DNA from: JAQUCI01 sp964553255
GTDB taxonomy: Bacteria > Bacillota_I > Bacilli_A > Erysipelotrichales > Erysipelotrichaceae
Assembly: GCA_964553255.1 (NCBI GenBank)
Contig: CAZKJS010000005.1
Location: forward strand, 1-54,573
Reading direction: 5' to 3'
DNA: 54,573 bases
Below, in pieces: positions 1-10,195 of the stretch (positions are counted from its first letter, which is position 1; every line of letters starts with the position of its first letter). The position numbers and the translations under genes are program-made. The notes beneath the pieces are model-generated. The model did no database searches and was not told where the DNA came from. It was given only the letters and a program-made list of their open reading frames with translations.

Positions 1-38
1 CCTCCTGCATATACTCATGGTATTATAAAGTACAACTT

Positions 39-1169
39 TTGGGTATCAGTTCAGTCAGTCGATTCGCAAGAAACACAATGGATTGTCTCCAAACCTGCCG
101 CATGCTAAAGGATATCGGAGTGGGAGTTTACTTCGAGAAAGAAAGCATTAATACATTAGACGAAAGAGGAGAACTCTTACTGACAATACTAAGCAGCCTT
201 GCTCAAGAAGAAAGTCGCTCCATCAGCGAAAATGTCAAATGGGGGATAAGAAAACGTTTCAGTGAAGGCAGTTACAGATTTAACACCAATAATTTCTTAG
301 GGTATCGAAGAACCCATGAAGGAAACATAGAAATCATTGAAGAAGAAGCGATCACTGTACGCAAAGTATTTGAATTATATCTTGGAGGTCTAAGCTTCCA
401 AAGAGTTGCGTCACAGCTCAATGAATTAGGATACAAAACAATATATGGAGCAGAGTGGCAAGCAAATTCAGTTGCGAAAGTGCTAAAAAATGAAAAGTAT
501 GCAGGAAACGTAATATTTCAAGAAACGTATTCATCAGATTACATTAATAAGAAACACCTGATTAACAATGGTGAATTATCAAAGTACTATATTGAAGATA
601 ATCATGTAGCCATTATTCCACAAGATGTATTTATCCTTACGCAGGAAGAAATATCCAAACGGAGTACGCGTAGTGGAATCAAAAGACGTGGCAGGATCGA
701 TAAAGCAGGCAGACATAGTAAGTACATTCTATCAAACTTCTTAGTCTGTGAAGAATGTGGCAGTAATTTCAGAAGAGCATCATGGACTAATTATTATGAA
801 AAAAAGTATGTCTACCGCTGTGCGAGCAGAATGAAGCACGGTACGAGGTTTTGTGGATGCTCACCAACCTTGGACGAACACGCATTAAAATCAGCGGTGA
901 TGCAGGCTATAAGCGATGTGAAGGGCGACGATAACCTACGAGAAACTCTAATTGAAAACATCAATTCGGTAATTAATCCCTTCAATGATATGGAAGGAAA
1001 TGAGAGAATGGATAAGATTAAAAAGAATATCGATCACTACGGACTGAATCTTCTGGAATTTGATGAGACAATTGTAAATGGATTGGTTGATAAGATAGTT
1101 GTTAAAGAAAATAAGAAGATAGTTATTCATTTTAAAGCAGGTATGAGTAGAGAAATAAAGGTTATATAA
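39..1169 (+). pseudogene. Large serine recombinase, 5'-truncated
   Basis: The product matches the middle and C-terminal parts of large serine recombinases. It opens inside the resolvase fold at the conserved SVSRFARN motif, continues through the LLTILSSLAQEES helix, the recombinase domain (about residues 80-200) and a zinc ribbon (CEECG near residue 236, then paired Cys near 260-275). The first 60-70 residues of the resolvase domain, including the catalytic serine, are not encoded upstream: the frame stays open to base 3 but reads nothing like the family, and the other two frames do not supply it either. The TTG at 39 is only the first possible start. Length (376 codons) is below the roughly 500 of intact enzymes. 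It is probably a remnant of the element that brought in the neighbouring defence genes; the missing part could lie beyond the window only if a rearrangement separates it. Confidence 0.75.
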
Positions 1170-1577
1170 ACTGGAGTTTTAATTAAAAAGATGTATTCTG
1201 CTTAGAAATATCAAATTGATCCGAAATAAGGTCACTAATCTGTGCCAAGCTATGCCAAGCTGTGCCAAGCTATGCCAAGGTGTGTCAAGATATAGTTCTC
1301 TTCATCGGAATAACCCTTTATTGTGATGTATTTAAACTGATTTCTTAACGGGGAAGTAGCTCATGTAAACACTAGAATTAATACATTTTATCCAGGAATG
1401 AATTATGAAATAAAGGAAGAATAACTCTATAATTCTATCACAAGTTAAAGTTTTTGATAAAATGTCAAATTTAGTTTTTCGTTGTTTAAATTTAACTAAG
1501 AAGGACATGAATCAGAAACGATTAGTTGATTGTGATAGTAAAAAATTACATGAAATGTTAAAATAAAAAGAAGGGAT
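1170..1577. other. Spacer between recombinase remnant and RM operon
   Basis: I see no convincing gene here. The stretch is rich in stops in all frames. It holds a short tandem repeat (annotated separately) and must contain the promoter of the restriction-modification operon, for which I find no near-consensus -35/-10 pair. An AAAGAAGGGA ribosome binding site lies just before the next gene. Confidence 0.6.
1241..1290. repeat. Five tandem copies of a 10-bp unit (TRTGCCAAGC)
   Basis: Units read TGTGCCAAGC, TATGCCAAGC, TGTGCCAAGC, TATGCCAAGG and TGTGTCAAGA. The first three follow TRTGCCAAGC exactly, with the second base alternating G/A, and the last two decay. A 10-bp period puts each copy on the same face of the helix, as in iterons or cooperative protein sites, but no replication gene is nearby. 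Confidence 0.85.
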
Positions 1578-1586
1578 TTGAGTCAT

Positions 1587-4568
1587 ATGGCAATAATTGA
1601 GAATGAATTGAATAATCTGGTGAACAAGTACTCTGAGAGTCGTTCTTTTTATATGGACAAGTCCTCAAAATATAACGAATTATCATGCAGAAATGAATTA
1701 ATTGATCCTCTGCTATCAATACTAGGGTGGGATATAGCTAATAAGAGAGGCAAAGCGCCTCAATATCGTGAAGTGATTGTAGAGAATAATGTAAGTCCAA
1801 CAGATCGGCCGGATTATTCATTAACTTTAAATGGTGTTACAAAAATATTCGTTGAAGCCAAAAAGCCATCTGTAAATATTGATATGGATTCTGATACATC
1901 ATTTCAAATAAGAAGATATGGTTGGAATGCTAGTCATAAAATAGGAGTTATAACAAATTTCGAGTATCTTATAATATATGATACAACATTACCTCCCAAG
2001 CCATCAGATGCTACTGTTGTTGCAAGGTTTAAGAAATATCACTATACTGAGTACATTGAGAGATTTGATGAAATTTCCGAACTTCTTTCCAGAGAATCTG
2101 TGTATAGTGGCCTGTTCGATAGATTTACTAATGATGTACTTATTAATAAGGCACGTGATATTGTGACGATTGATACTTTTTTCTTGTATCAGATTAATCA
2201 TTGGAGAGTGGCTATAAGTAATCATTTATATGATATTGGAAATAAGTATAGAAATTTGGATATCATAAATGATGTTACTCAAGAATTCATTAACCAAATT
2301 GTTTTTTTGAGGATATGCGAAGACAGAAGATTACCTTTATATCATCGTTTGTATGACTCAACTAAAAAGCAAAGTGAAATTAGAGAAAAGCTTCATTCTT
2401 TATTGAAAGAAGCTGACCAGCTGTACAACTCCGGATTATTCAAAAATAACTCAATTGTCTATGATTTGAGTGATGATCTATTAATGTCAATTGTTACAGA
2501 CCTTTATTACCCAAAGAGTCCTTATCTTTTTAATATTATTGAGCCACACATTCTTGGCAGAATTTATGAGAATTTTCTTACTGAACGACTTATTCTTGAT
2601 AATAACAAAATTATTCTAAGCAAGAAAAATGAGTATAAAGACAAGTCGGTCATCACTACACCTCTAGAAATAGTGAAGTATATGGTTAAGACTTCCTTGG
2701 ATTCTTTATGCATTGGCAAGAATCCGAATGAAATTCTTAATCTAAAAATAGCTGATATAGCGTGTGGATCGGGAATTTTCTTAGAATCAGCCTTTGACTA
2801 TTTAGTCAAATATTGTGTTGACTGGTATTTATCCAATAATCCATCTTATCTATTGGAGATGGAAAATGGAGAGAAAAAACTTCCTTATAGAGATAAAAGA
2901 GATATATTATTGAATTGTATCTTTGGTGTAGATATTGATATTCATGCAGTAGAAGTTGCAAGATTTTCACTTTTAGTAAAATTAATTGAGGGAGAAACTG
3001 AACCTTCGGTATTTGAGTCTAGGCCAATTCTTCCTTATTTGTCATATAACATTCAATGTGGTAATTCTTTAGTTTCAAATGATAACCTTAGTACTAAAGT
3101 ACCTATTGAAACAAAAGTTGAAATATCACCATACGATTGGAGTAATATAAATGGCGGAAATAAATTCAACCTGATACTAGGCAATCCGCCATATGTGAGT
3201 ACAGAAGGAATGATAAGTCTACTGCCAAAAGAAGAGTTCGATGTTTATAAGTCGGAATATATATCTTCGGAGAAACAGTTTGACAAGTATTTCATTTTTC
3301 TTGAAAAAGGTATCTCACTTTTAAGTACAAATGGAATATTAACCTATATAGTTCCAAACAAGTTTTCAAAGATTAAGTCAGCAAAAGCCTTAAGAAAGAT
3401 AATTAGTGAAAATAAATATCTTGTGGAATTTAATGATTTTGGATCATTACAGATGTTTGAAGATAAAACCGTATATAGTTCCATTTTGGTATTAAGAAAA
3501 AGAACTAACTCAAAATTTGTATATTCGGATGTTAAAACAACAACTGCTCTTTGGTCTGAGGAGTTTGTTGAGAGAGTGGAGTTTGATAGCGAGTATATTG
3601 ATGAAAATCCCTGGAAACTGACTGCTGATAATCAACTAATTAAATTGATATCAGATCTTGAAGAAAAAGGGGTAAAGTTATCTAATTATGTTGATTTTGT
3701 AAACGGAATTCAGACAAGTGGTGAAAAGACCAAGGCCTATTGGTTTTCGACAGACGAAATTATTTCTGAATCCAATGATAAATTTATTATAAAGAGAAGT
3801 AATCATGAATTTGAAATTGAAAAGAATATCCTCAAATCATATTTTAAGCCCATCAAGAAATCTGAAAAGAAGAATAACAGTTTTGACTTATTAAGTACTA
3901 ACAAGTATATTGTTTTTCCATATGATGAAAGCGGAACACTCATACCGATTCAGGTTATGAAAAGTGAGTATCTGGGAGCATATCATTTTTTGGAAAACAG
4001 TTATAGTCAATTGGTTCCAAAGCAAGTCTCTTCTAATGGAAAAAGGGATGTACCAAATTCGACAGAGGAAACATGGTATCAATATGGAAGAACGCAGCAT
4101 CTAACAACTTTTCTTAATCAGGAAAAGTTAATCGTGGGGATTCTTAGTAAGGATCCAATGTACACGTTTGATAATCAAAATATGCTCGTAGCAGCAGGAG
4201 GAACTGCAGGATATTGTGCGGTGCTGCTTAAACCTGAATCTCCTTATAGTTTGCAATTTATTCAAGCGTGGTTGAATCATCCATTTACTGAAAAAATATT
4301 GAAATTGATTGGAAGTGATTTTGAAGGTGGGTTTGTTTCAAGAGGTACGTATCAGCTGAACAAACTTTATATTATAGACATGGACATGTCAAAATCGTCT
4401 AATAAATCCAAGCATGATGAAGTTACTAATGTGGTATTGGACATATACAAAATCAATGAACGCTTAATAAATGCTTCTAAGTCAGAAAGCAAAGTGCTGG
4501 AGGAAGAAAAAAATCGACTAATTGAGAGGATAAATTCGATTATTGGTGAACTTTATAGTAGTATATAA
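1587..4568 (+). CDS. Eco57I-like type IIG restriction enzyme/methylase
   Basis: A single polypeptide carrying both cleavage and adenine-methylation activities. The N-terminus has a PD-(D/E)xK nuclease core: RNELIDPLL helix, then RPDYSLTL (Asp about 76) and FVEAKKP (Glu 90, Lys 92). The centre is an N6-adenine methylase with the SAM-binding motif ADIACGSGIF near residue 394 and catalytic NPPY near 532; the C-terminal third should hold the target-recognition domain. The total of 993 codons is what Eco57I-type endonucleases have (about 1000 residues), and a separate methylase of the expected size follows 14 bp downstream. I place the start at ATG 1587, 11 bases after AAAGAAGGGA; a TTG at 1578 would sit too close to that site. 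The recognition sequence cannot be predicted. Confidence 0.88.
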   Translation: MAIIENELNNLVNKYSESRSFYMDKSSKYNELSCRNELIDPLLSILGWDIANKRGKAPQYREVIVENNVSPTDRPDYSLTLNGVTKIFVEAKKPSVNIDMDSDTSFQIRRYGWNASHKIGVITNFEYLIIYDTTLPPKPSDATVVARFKKYHYTEYIERFDEISELLSRESVYSGLFDRFTNDVLINKARDIVTIDTFFLYQINHWRVAISNHLYDIGNKYRNLDIINDVTQEFINQIVFLRICEDRRLPLYHRLYDSTKKQSEIREKLHSLLKEADQLYNSGLFKNNSIVYDLSDDLLMSIVTDLYYPKSPYLFNIIEPHILGRIYENFLTERLILDNNKIILSKKNEYKDKSVITTPLEIVKYMVKTSLDSLCIGKNPNEILNLKIADIACGSGIFLESAFDYLVKYCVDWYLSNNPSYLLEMENGEKKLPYRDKRDILLNCIFGVDIDIHAVEVARFSLLVKLIEGETEPSVFESRPILPYLSYNIQCGNSLVSNDNLSTKVPIETKVEISPYDWSNINGGNKFNLILGNPPYVSTEGMISLLPKEEFDVYKSEYISSEKQFDKYFIFLEKGISLLSTNGILTYIVPNKFSKIKSAKALRKIISENKYLVEFNDFGSLQMFEDKTVYSSILVLRKRTNSKFVYSDVKTTTALWSEEFVERVEFDSEYIDENPWKLTADNQLIKLISDLEEKGVKLSNYVDFVNGIQTSGEKTKAYWFSTDEIISESNDKFIIKRSNHEFEIEKNILKSYFKPIKKSEKKNNSFDLLSTNKYIVFPYDESGTLIPIQVMKSEYLGAYHFLENSYSQLVPKQVSSNGKRDVPNSTEETWYQYGRTQHLTTFLNQEKLIVGILSKDPMYTFDNQNMLVAAGGTAGYCAVLLKPESPYSLQFIQAWLNHPFTEKILKLIGSDFEGGFVSRGTYQLNKLYIIDMDMSKSSNKSKHDEVTNVVLDIYKINERLINASKSESKVLEEEKNRLIERINSIIGELYSSI

Positions 4569-4582
4569 GAATAGGTGATAAA

Positions 4583-6211
4583 ATGAAATTGAAAAAGAAT
4601 AGCACTAATCAAAAGCTAAGAGGTATTTACTATACACCAAATCAACTTGCGAAAGCGATGGTTGATCTTTTTAGTGATGATAATAATATAAAAACGGTAT
4701 TTGAACCAAGTTTTGGTGACGGCGTTTTTATCGATGCTATTTATAATTCTAAATTATTCACCAAATTAGAAAAGATAGTAGCAGTTGAGATACAAGAAGA
4801 AGAGGTTGCAAAAGTACAGCATACTTACCGAAATAATAATGTTATTTCTGTTCAACATGGAGACTTTTTTAAATACTATACAGAGCATTACCAAACAGAA
4901 AAATATGATTTGATTGCTGGGAATCCACCCTACATTCGCTATCAATATTTAACGCCAGAGCAAAGGCAAATTCAGTCAGAAATACTGACTTCTCATGGTA
5001 TGAAATCAAATAAATTGATAAACGCGTGGGTTGGATTTGTTGTGGCTTGTGTTCAAATGTTATCAGAAAATGGAAAGATGATGCTTGTGCTACCTGCGGA
5101 GCTGCTTCAAGTTGCATATGCTGAAGATTTACGGTTATATCTTTCAGATCATTTTTCAGCAATTACTCTAATCACATTTTCAGAATTAGTTTTCCCTGAC
5201 ATTGAACAAGAAGTTCTTGTTTTCATCGGAGAAAAAGGAACGAAGGAAAAAGGGATTCGAATTTATGAAATGGATAATCTGGACATGTTTGATAACATTG
5301 ATTACAGAGCGAATGGCTTTCAAAAAATGTTACATGTTAAAGAGAAATGGACTAAATATTTTACTTCAAAAGAAGAAATTTCATTAATTCAAAAGATTAA
5401 GTCAGATAAACGTTTTACAACTTTTGGAGACCTGGGCACAATTAATGTTGGAATCACTACCGGAAACAATAGTTATTTTACTGTGAATAAAGATACTATT
5501 GACAAGTACCAATTGAAGGATATTGCCTTGCCTTTGATTGGGCGAAGTTCACATGCTCATGGCATTAATTTTACACAGCAGGACTGGCAATTTAATATTG
5601 ACAAAGGTGTAAGAGCATTTTTGTTATCTTTTGATGATAGAGATAAAAAAGAGTTTCCACAATCATATAGAGACTATATTCAGTATGGTGAGGATAATGA
5701 ACAGAACACAGGATATAAGTGTTCTATTAGAGATAGATGGTACGTTGTTCCATCAATTTGGGTTCCTGATGCGTTCTTTTTGAGAAGAAATAACTTATAT
5801 CCTAAGTTTGTTTTAAATGGATGTAACGCAGTTTCGACAGATACTATGCACCGAATAAAGTTTAATGAAGATGTTGATCATCAATTGGTACAATTGTCAT
5901 ACTACAATAGCATTTCATTTGCTTTTACTGAAATATGTGGCAGAAGTTATGGCGGTGGTGTACTTGAAATCCTTCCGTCTGAACTTTCAAAAGTAGTATT
6001 GCCAATTATTTCTAAGATAGATCAAAAAGTTAAGGATGATTTACTGAAGTTTGTTGATCAAAATATCAGAGAAAAAGATGATATTGAGAAGGTTCTCGAT
6101 GTAATCGATCAAAAAATTTTAGTGGATATTATTGGTATATCATCATTAGAATGTAATAAATTTAGGAAAATATGGAAAAAACTTCAAGCAAGACGGTTAG
6201 GAAGAATGTAA
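4583..6211 (+). CDS. Eco57I-type companion N6-adenine DNA methyltransferase
   Basis: This is a stand-alone adenine methylase that should protect host DNA from the enzyme encoded just upstream. It opens with LRGIYYTP, the typical entry motif of Eco57I-type methylases, then FEPSFGDGVF for SAM binding (about residues 43-52) and the catalytic NPPYIRY near residue 113. The remainder fits a target-recognition domain. At 542 residues it is close to the size of M.Eco57I as I recall it. The 14-bp gap and RBS-like AATAGGTGA before the ATG suggest an operon with the restriction gene. In Eco57I-type systems the bifunctional enzyme methylates only one strand, so a second methylase is needed; that role is inferred here from family knowledge. 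Confidence 0.88.
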   Translation: MKLKKNSTNQKLRGIYYTPNQLAKAMVDLFSDDNNIKTVFEPSFGDGVFIDAIYNSKLFTKLEKIVAVEIQEEEVAKVQHTYRNNNVISVQHGDFFKYYTEHYQTEKYDLIAGNPPYIRYQYLTPEQRQIQSEILTSHGMKSNKLINAWVGFVVACVQMLSENGKMMLVLPAELLQVAYAEDLRLYLSDHFSAITLITFSELVFPDIEQEVLVFIGEKGTKEKGIRIYEMDNLDMFDNIDYRANGFQKMLHVKEKWTKYFTSKEEISLIQKIKSDKRFTTFGDLGTINVGITTGNNSYFTVNKDTIDKYQLKDIALPLIGRSSHAHGINFTQQDWQFNIDKGVRAFLLSFDDRDKKEFPQSYRDYIQYGEDNEQNTGYKCSIRDRWYVVPSIWVPDAFFLRRNNLYPKFVLNGCNAVSTDTMHRIKFNEDVDHQLVQLSYYNSISFAFTEICGRSYGGGVLEILPSELSKVVLPIISKIDQKVKDDLLKFVDQNIREKDDIEKVLDVIDQKILVDIIGISSLECNKFRKIWKKLQARRLGRM

Positions 6212-6250
6212 TTCCTTTATTGTCTTGTTTTTGAATTAGGAGGGTAGAAG

Positions 6251-8350
6251 ATGAAAGTAAATGAAATTTGTATTGAAAATTTTAGGAAAATTGGAGAGCC
6301 TACTTCATTTCAATTTGCAGAAGAAATGATTTTTGTTGGAAAGAACAACACTGGTAAAACATCGATTTCTGAGATTTTTAGAAAATTTCTTTCCCAAAAT
6401 GCCTCTTTTGTTATTGAAGACTTCAATTATAAAGCGTTCAATCATAACCTAATTAACTCTCTCTTTGACCAATATTCTATGATAGATAAAGAGAATAAAA
6501 AGGAAGTTGATTTATTTTATAAAACTAACATAAACCTATTTCCAACAATAAGATTAGATATAGAATTGCTTATTGAAGATAATGATGATTTCTCTGTTTT
6601 AAAACCCATATTTTTTGAATTTGAAAACAATGAAAAAATAATAGTTTCGTGTCGATTTGAAATTGTTGAATTTAGGCATTTAATTAATGAATACTCAATT
6701 TATTTGAATAATGTAAAAGTGGTCAACGAAACAATTAAACCTGAGGAGAAAAAAATAGAAAGTATTTCTTTATATGAGTTTCTTATTAGGAAGCTTAATG
6801 CATTTTATACAACAAATTATTATTCTACAAAAAAGGATAGTATTGTTCTTAATAAGTTAGACTCAAAGTCGATTATAACAAATGTATTCTATGTAGATCT
6901 GATAAACGCTAGAAGAGATGTAGATGATACATCTGATCAAAAATCAAACAGAATTTCTCTTGCTTTATGGGACTATTTTGCAAGAATGAAGAACAACTTA
7001 CTTGATAGTGAAGATCACTTCAAAAATGCAAAAGATTCAATCAGGTCCAGTCTAGATCTTAATTATACAGATATTTTTAGTGATTTGATTACCAGTATAA
7101 AGACAGATATACTATTTTCTGAGGATGGTTTAGATGTTTCGATTTCTTCCGATTTTGAGATAGAATCAATTTTAAAGAATAATTCAAAGTTGAAGTATGT
7201 TTTAGGAAATATGGATTTTTCTGAATCTTATAATGGGCTAGGATTTAGTAATTTAATATATATTTTTGTAAGAGTTAAACTATTCTTGTTTGAGGTGAAA
7301 AAGAAAGGCTCTCTAGTTAACATACTATTTATTGAAGAGCCTGAATCACACCTCCATCCACAAGTGCAATCGACTTTTCTTGAAAAAATCAAGAATATTC
7401 TAGTTTCAGAAAATAGTGTGTATAAGGTTATTAGTACACATTCGTCATACATCTTGGCTAGTGCGAAAATTGAATCAATTAGGTATTTTTGTTATAGTAA
7501 GAATTTCTTGAAAATCAAATCTCTGAGTCAATTCTTGCATGACAATAATGAATTTGATGATTTCATCAAGAAGTATTTCAAGGTTTCAAATTGTGATTTG
7601 TTTTTTGCTGATAAAGCAATATTTATAGAAGGTATGTCAGAAAGACTTTTATTGCCTCGATTTTTTGAAAAAATAGATAAACTATCATCATCTAATAACT
7701 TATCAAAACAACATTTATCCATAATTGAAGTTGGAGGACGATATGCAAGCATATTCTATAATCTAATAGATTTTCTTGAATTAAGAGCACTTATTATAAC
7801 TGATATCGACTCTGTTAATGGACGCGAAAGTTGTAGGTGTGACATTACTGAGGAGACTTCGAGAACAAGGACAATTAAAACTTCAAATCCAATTATTAAG
7901 GAATGGTTGTTTAAAGATAAACCTGCATATATTTTTGATTTGAAAGAAGTTAAAGATAAAAGGTTATTAAAAAAAGGCCCAAATAGTAATGAACGTAAAC
8001 TTGCTTTTCAAAGACCGTTAAATAATGAAAAAGTTTGGGGTAGAACTTTTGAAGAACAGTTTATCATAGAGAATATAGAAATCATCGGAGAAAATGTTTT
8101 TGGTTTTAAACCCAATCCAGATAACTCAAAATATAGTTCGTTAATTGAGGCTTTGAAAACGATCATTGAACCAATTGAATTTGAAGCGTTAGAATCAATA
8201 GCGGAAACTATAAGTTGTATTAAAGATAATGCTTACGATTTGGTAAGAAAAATTAAAAAAACAGATTTTGCTCTTGATATTATTGCAAGTGATGATGAAT
8301 GGGTCATCCCAAAATATATAAAGGATGGCTTGTTATGGTTAATGAAGTAA
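6251..8350 (+). CDS. OLD-family ATPase/TOPRIM nuclease (GajA-like)
   Basis: The N-terminal half is an SMC/RecF-like ATPase: Walker A GKNNTGKT at residues 30-37 and Walker B ILFIEEPESHLHPQ near 357-370, followed by the VISTHSSYIL switch region. The C-terminal part is a TOPRIM nuclease domain, with FIEGMSE near 456 and LIITDIDSVNG near 514 supplying the acidic metal ligands. This is the architecture of OLD nucleases and of GajA, the nuclease of Gabija anti-phage defence. At 699 residues it is longer than the GajA proteins I know (about 580), with extra sequence at the C-terminus. A UvrD-like helicase overlaps its end, the defining GajAB gene pairing. GGAGGG lies eight bases before the start. 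It sits 39 bp after the methylase and may share that transcript. Confidence 0.85.
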   Translation: MKVNEICIENFRKIGEPTSFQFAEEMIFVGKNNTGKTSISEIFRKFLSQNASFVIEDFNYKAFNHNLINSLFDQYSMIDKENKKEVDLFYKTNINLFPTIRLDIELLIEDNDDFSVLKPIFFEFENNEKIIVSCRFEIVEFRHLINEYSIYLNNVKVVNETIKPEEKKIESISLYEFLIRKLNAFYTTNYYSTKKDSIVLNKLDSKSIITNVFYVDLINARRDVDDTSDQKSNRISLALWDYFARMKNNLLDSEDHFKNAKDSIRSSLDLNYTDIFSDLITSIKTDILFSEDGLDVSISSDFEIESILKNNSKLKYVLGNMDFSESYNGLGFSNLIYIFVRVKLFLFEVKKKGSLVNILFIEEPESHLHPQVQSTFLEKIKNILVSENSVYKVISTHSSYILASAKIESIRYFCYSKNFLKIKSLSQFLHDNNEFDDFIKKYFKVSNCDLFFADKAIFIEGMSERLLLPRFFEKIDKLSSSNNLSKQHLSIIEVGGRYASIFYNLIDFLELRALIITDIDSVNGRESCRCDITEETSRTRTIKTSNPIIKEWLFKDKPAYIFDLKEVKDKRLLKKGPNSNERKLAFQRPLNNEKVWGRTFEEQFIIENIEIIGENVFGFKPNPDNSKYSSLIEALKTIIEPIEFEALESIAETISCIKDNAYDLVRKIKKTDFALDIIASDDEWVIPKYIKDGLLWLMK

Positions 8351-10074
8351 CGACTTTAGACAGGATTCTTCTCGCAATAGAACATCATAAGAATTTTATT
8401 CTTGAAGCTGGCGCAGGTAGTGGAAAGACATATACTTTAATTCAAACATTACAATTTCTTAGCGATGTAGAAATCATCGGTAATCAGAAAGTGCTTTGTA
8501 TTACATATACAAATGTTGCTAAGGAAGAGATCATTAGTAGACTGAATATGATTAGTGCTGGTGATAGGTACATTGTATCAACAATGCATGAATTCTTGTG
8601 GGGTTTCTTCTCTAGTTTTCAAAGCGAGTTGCAGAAAGAAGTTAAAGTACTTGCAATGAATAGAATTTCTAAACTTACTGATGAAATTAATGAAGCAAAG
8701 AGAAAACTTGAAAAACCTCGGGCAAATACAAATATTGAAAAACAAAGAACAATTATAGAAGAAAATGAAAGAAAAATATTAAAGTATGATGGAGTTGATT
8801 TTTCAAGTCTTTCTATTGTGTACGATAATTATACAGCTCTTTATCGAGGAGTTATTTCGCACGATGACGTTATAGAAATTGCTAATTCATTTTTTCAAAA
8901 GGAATTTTTTGTGAAACTCTTTGTCTCTTGCTTTCCATATGTATTCATTGATGAGTACCAAGATACAAATTATAACTTGATTGCTAACATTGTTAATAAA
9001 ACGAATGAATATGGTTTTTCAAATCGAATTACTATTGGTTTGTTTGGAGATAAAATGCAACAGATTTATGATAATAAAGGTGAACTTGACATTAATGTAT
9101 TTGATGAAGTCATTGAAAAGATTGAAAATTATAGATCGAACAGTAAAATAATCAATGCAAATAATATTTTGAGAAATGACTCGTTAATACAGAGCGGTGA
9201 TTGTCAAAAAGCAAAAGTAGAGTTCAATAAACTTCAATTTGTATATAACACTTCGGATGATATTGACTTAAGATCTTTTTTAAATAAAGAATTCAAAGAA
9301 TATAAGCGATTATATTTAAGTAATAAAAATATAGCAGATGAGATCGGATTCAGAGAATTATCTGACCTGTTCAGTGCCAAGTATAATCAAAATGCTAATG
9401 AGAAACTATTAAAACTAGATGATCCACTAATCAATTTTATTCTGAACAATATTCTTAGTAGTATGAAATTATTTGAAGTAGGTGATTTTTCTAGCTTGAT
9501 GCAATTACTAAAAGTTAAAAGCGTAAAAGAACTTGAACATTCTAATTCAGAGATAAGAAATTTGTTTGCAAAATTGGACATTTCTATTTTAGAGTTCAAG
9601 GGAATTTATAGTAATTATTTTTCATTAGACGAAAGTAGATTCAAGAAAGTTATTGAATCATATGATGATATAGAATTTGTTGAACGTCTACTTTCAATTA
9701 AAACTCAAGAATTCGCCAATTTAAGTAAGCAAATTTGGGGTGAAACTCAGTTGAGTACAATGCATGGTGTGAAGGGTGCTGAGTTTAAGAATGTAATCGT
9801 AAACCTATTCGAAGGGCAACCATGGAGTAAGTATGATTTTGATTCTATTATTAATAATCACGAAAGAATAAAGACGTCGGTTTTAAAAGCCCACAAACTG
9901 TTCTATGTAGCATGTACAAGAGCAGAGCATGGGTTAGTTATTAATTATGTCTGCAAGGAATATTCTGAAGAACAAGAGAATTTGTTAAAAGAAAGTATAA
10001 GGTTTTCTCTAGGAACTGATATTCAATTTAAAGTTTTAAAGAAGTTAGATAATCAAAAAGATTATGAAAGTTGA
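8335..10074 (+). CDS. UvrD/Rep-like SF1 helicase (GajB-like)
   Basis: Superfamily 1 helicase with all key motifs: Walker A GAGSGKT near residue 25, motif II FIDEYQDTN near 205, motif III LFGDKMQQIYD, motif V STMHGVKGAEF near 475 and motif VI FYVACTRAEHG near 525. A charged, coiled-coil-like insertion (about residues 100-135) separates motif Ia from motif II. I choose ATG 8335, preceded by AAAGGATGG, over the in-frame ATG 8299, which has no ribosome site. The gene then overlaps the OLD nuclease gene by 16 bp, implying translational coupling and a 1:1 complex or linked function. In Gabija, GajB is thought to respond to DNA ends or nucleotides and work with GajA; the specific role here is inferred. 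At 579 residues it is longer than the GajB I know. Confidence 0.85.
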   Translation: MVNEVTTLDRILLAIEHHKNFILEAGAGSGKTYTLIQTLQFLSDVEIIGNQKVLCITYTNVAKEEIISRLNMISAGDRYIVSTMHEFLWGFFSSFQSELQKEVKVLAMNRISKLTDEINEAKRKLEKPRANTNIEKQRTIIEENERKILKYDGVDFSSLSIVYDNYTALYRGVISHDDVIEIANSFFQKEFFVKLFVSCFPYVFIDEYQDTNYNLIANIVNKTNEYGFSNRITIGLFGDKMQQIYDNKGELDINVFDEVIEKIENYRSNSKIINANNILRNDSLIQSGDCQKAKVEFNKLQFVYNTSDDIDLRSFLNKEFKEYKRLYLSNKNIADEIGFRELSDLFSAKYNQNANEKLLKLDDPLINFILNNILSSMKLFEVGDFSSLMQLLKVKSVKELEHSNSEIRNLFAKLDISILEFKGIYSNYFSLDESRFKKVIESYDDIEFVERLLSIKTQEFANLSKQIWGETQLSTMHGVKGAEFKNVIVNLFEGQPWSKYDFDSIINNHERIKTSVLKAHKLFYVACTRAEHGLVINYVCKEYSEEQENLLKESIRFSLGTDIQFKVLKKLDNQKDYES

Positions 10075-10195
10075 GAAATTGATGACACATTTTCAGTCAT
10101 TCATATGTAGTAGTTTAATATCTATAAAGAATATAAAGATATTAAGTGCTAATTACAAATTATGATATTATATTATCAAGGAAGGATGCGAAAGA

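Noticed and set aside
1241..1290. CRISPR-like array
   Set aside because: The 10-bp units are contiguous with no spacers, and no cas genes are present.
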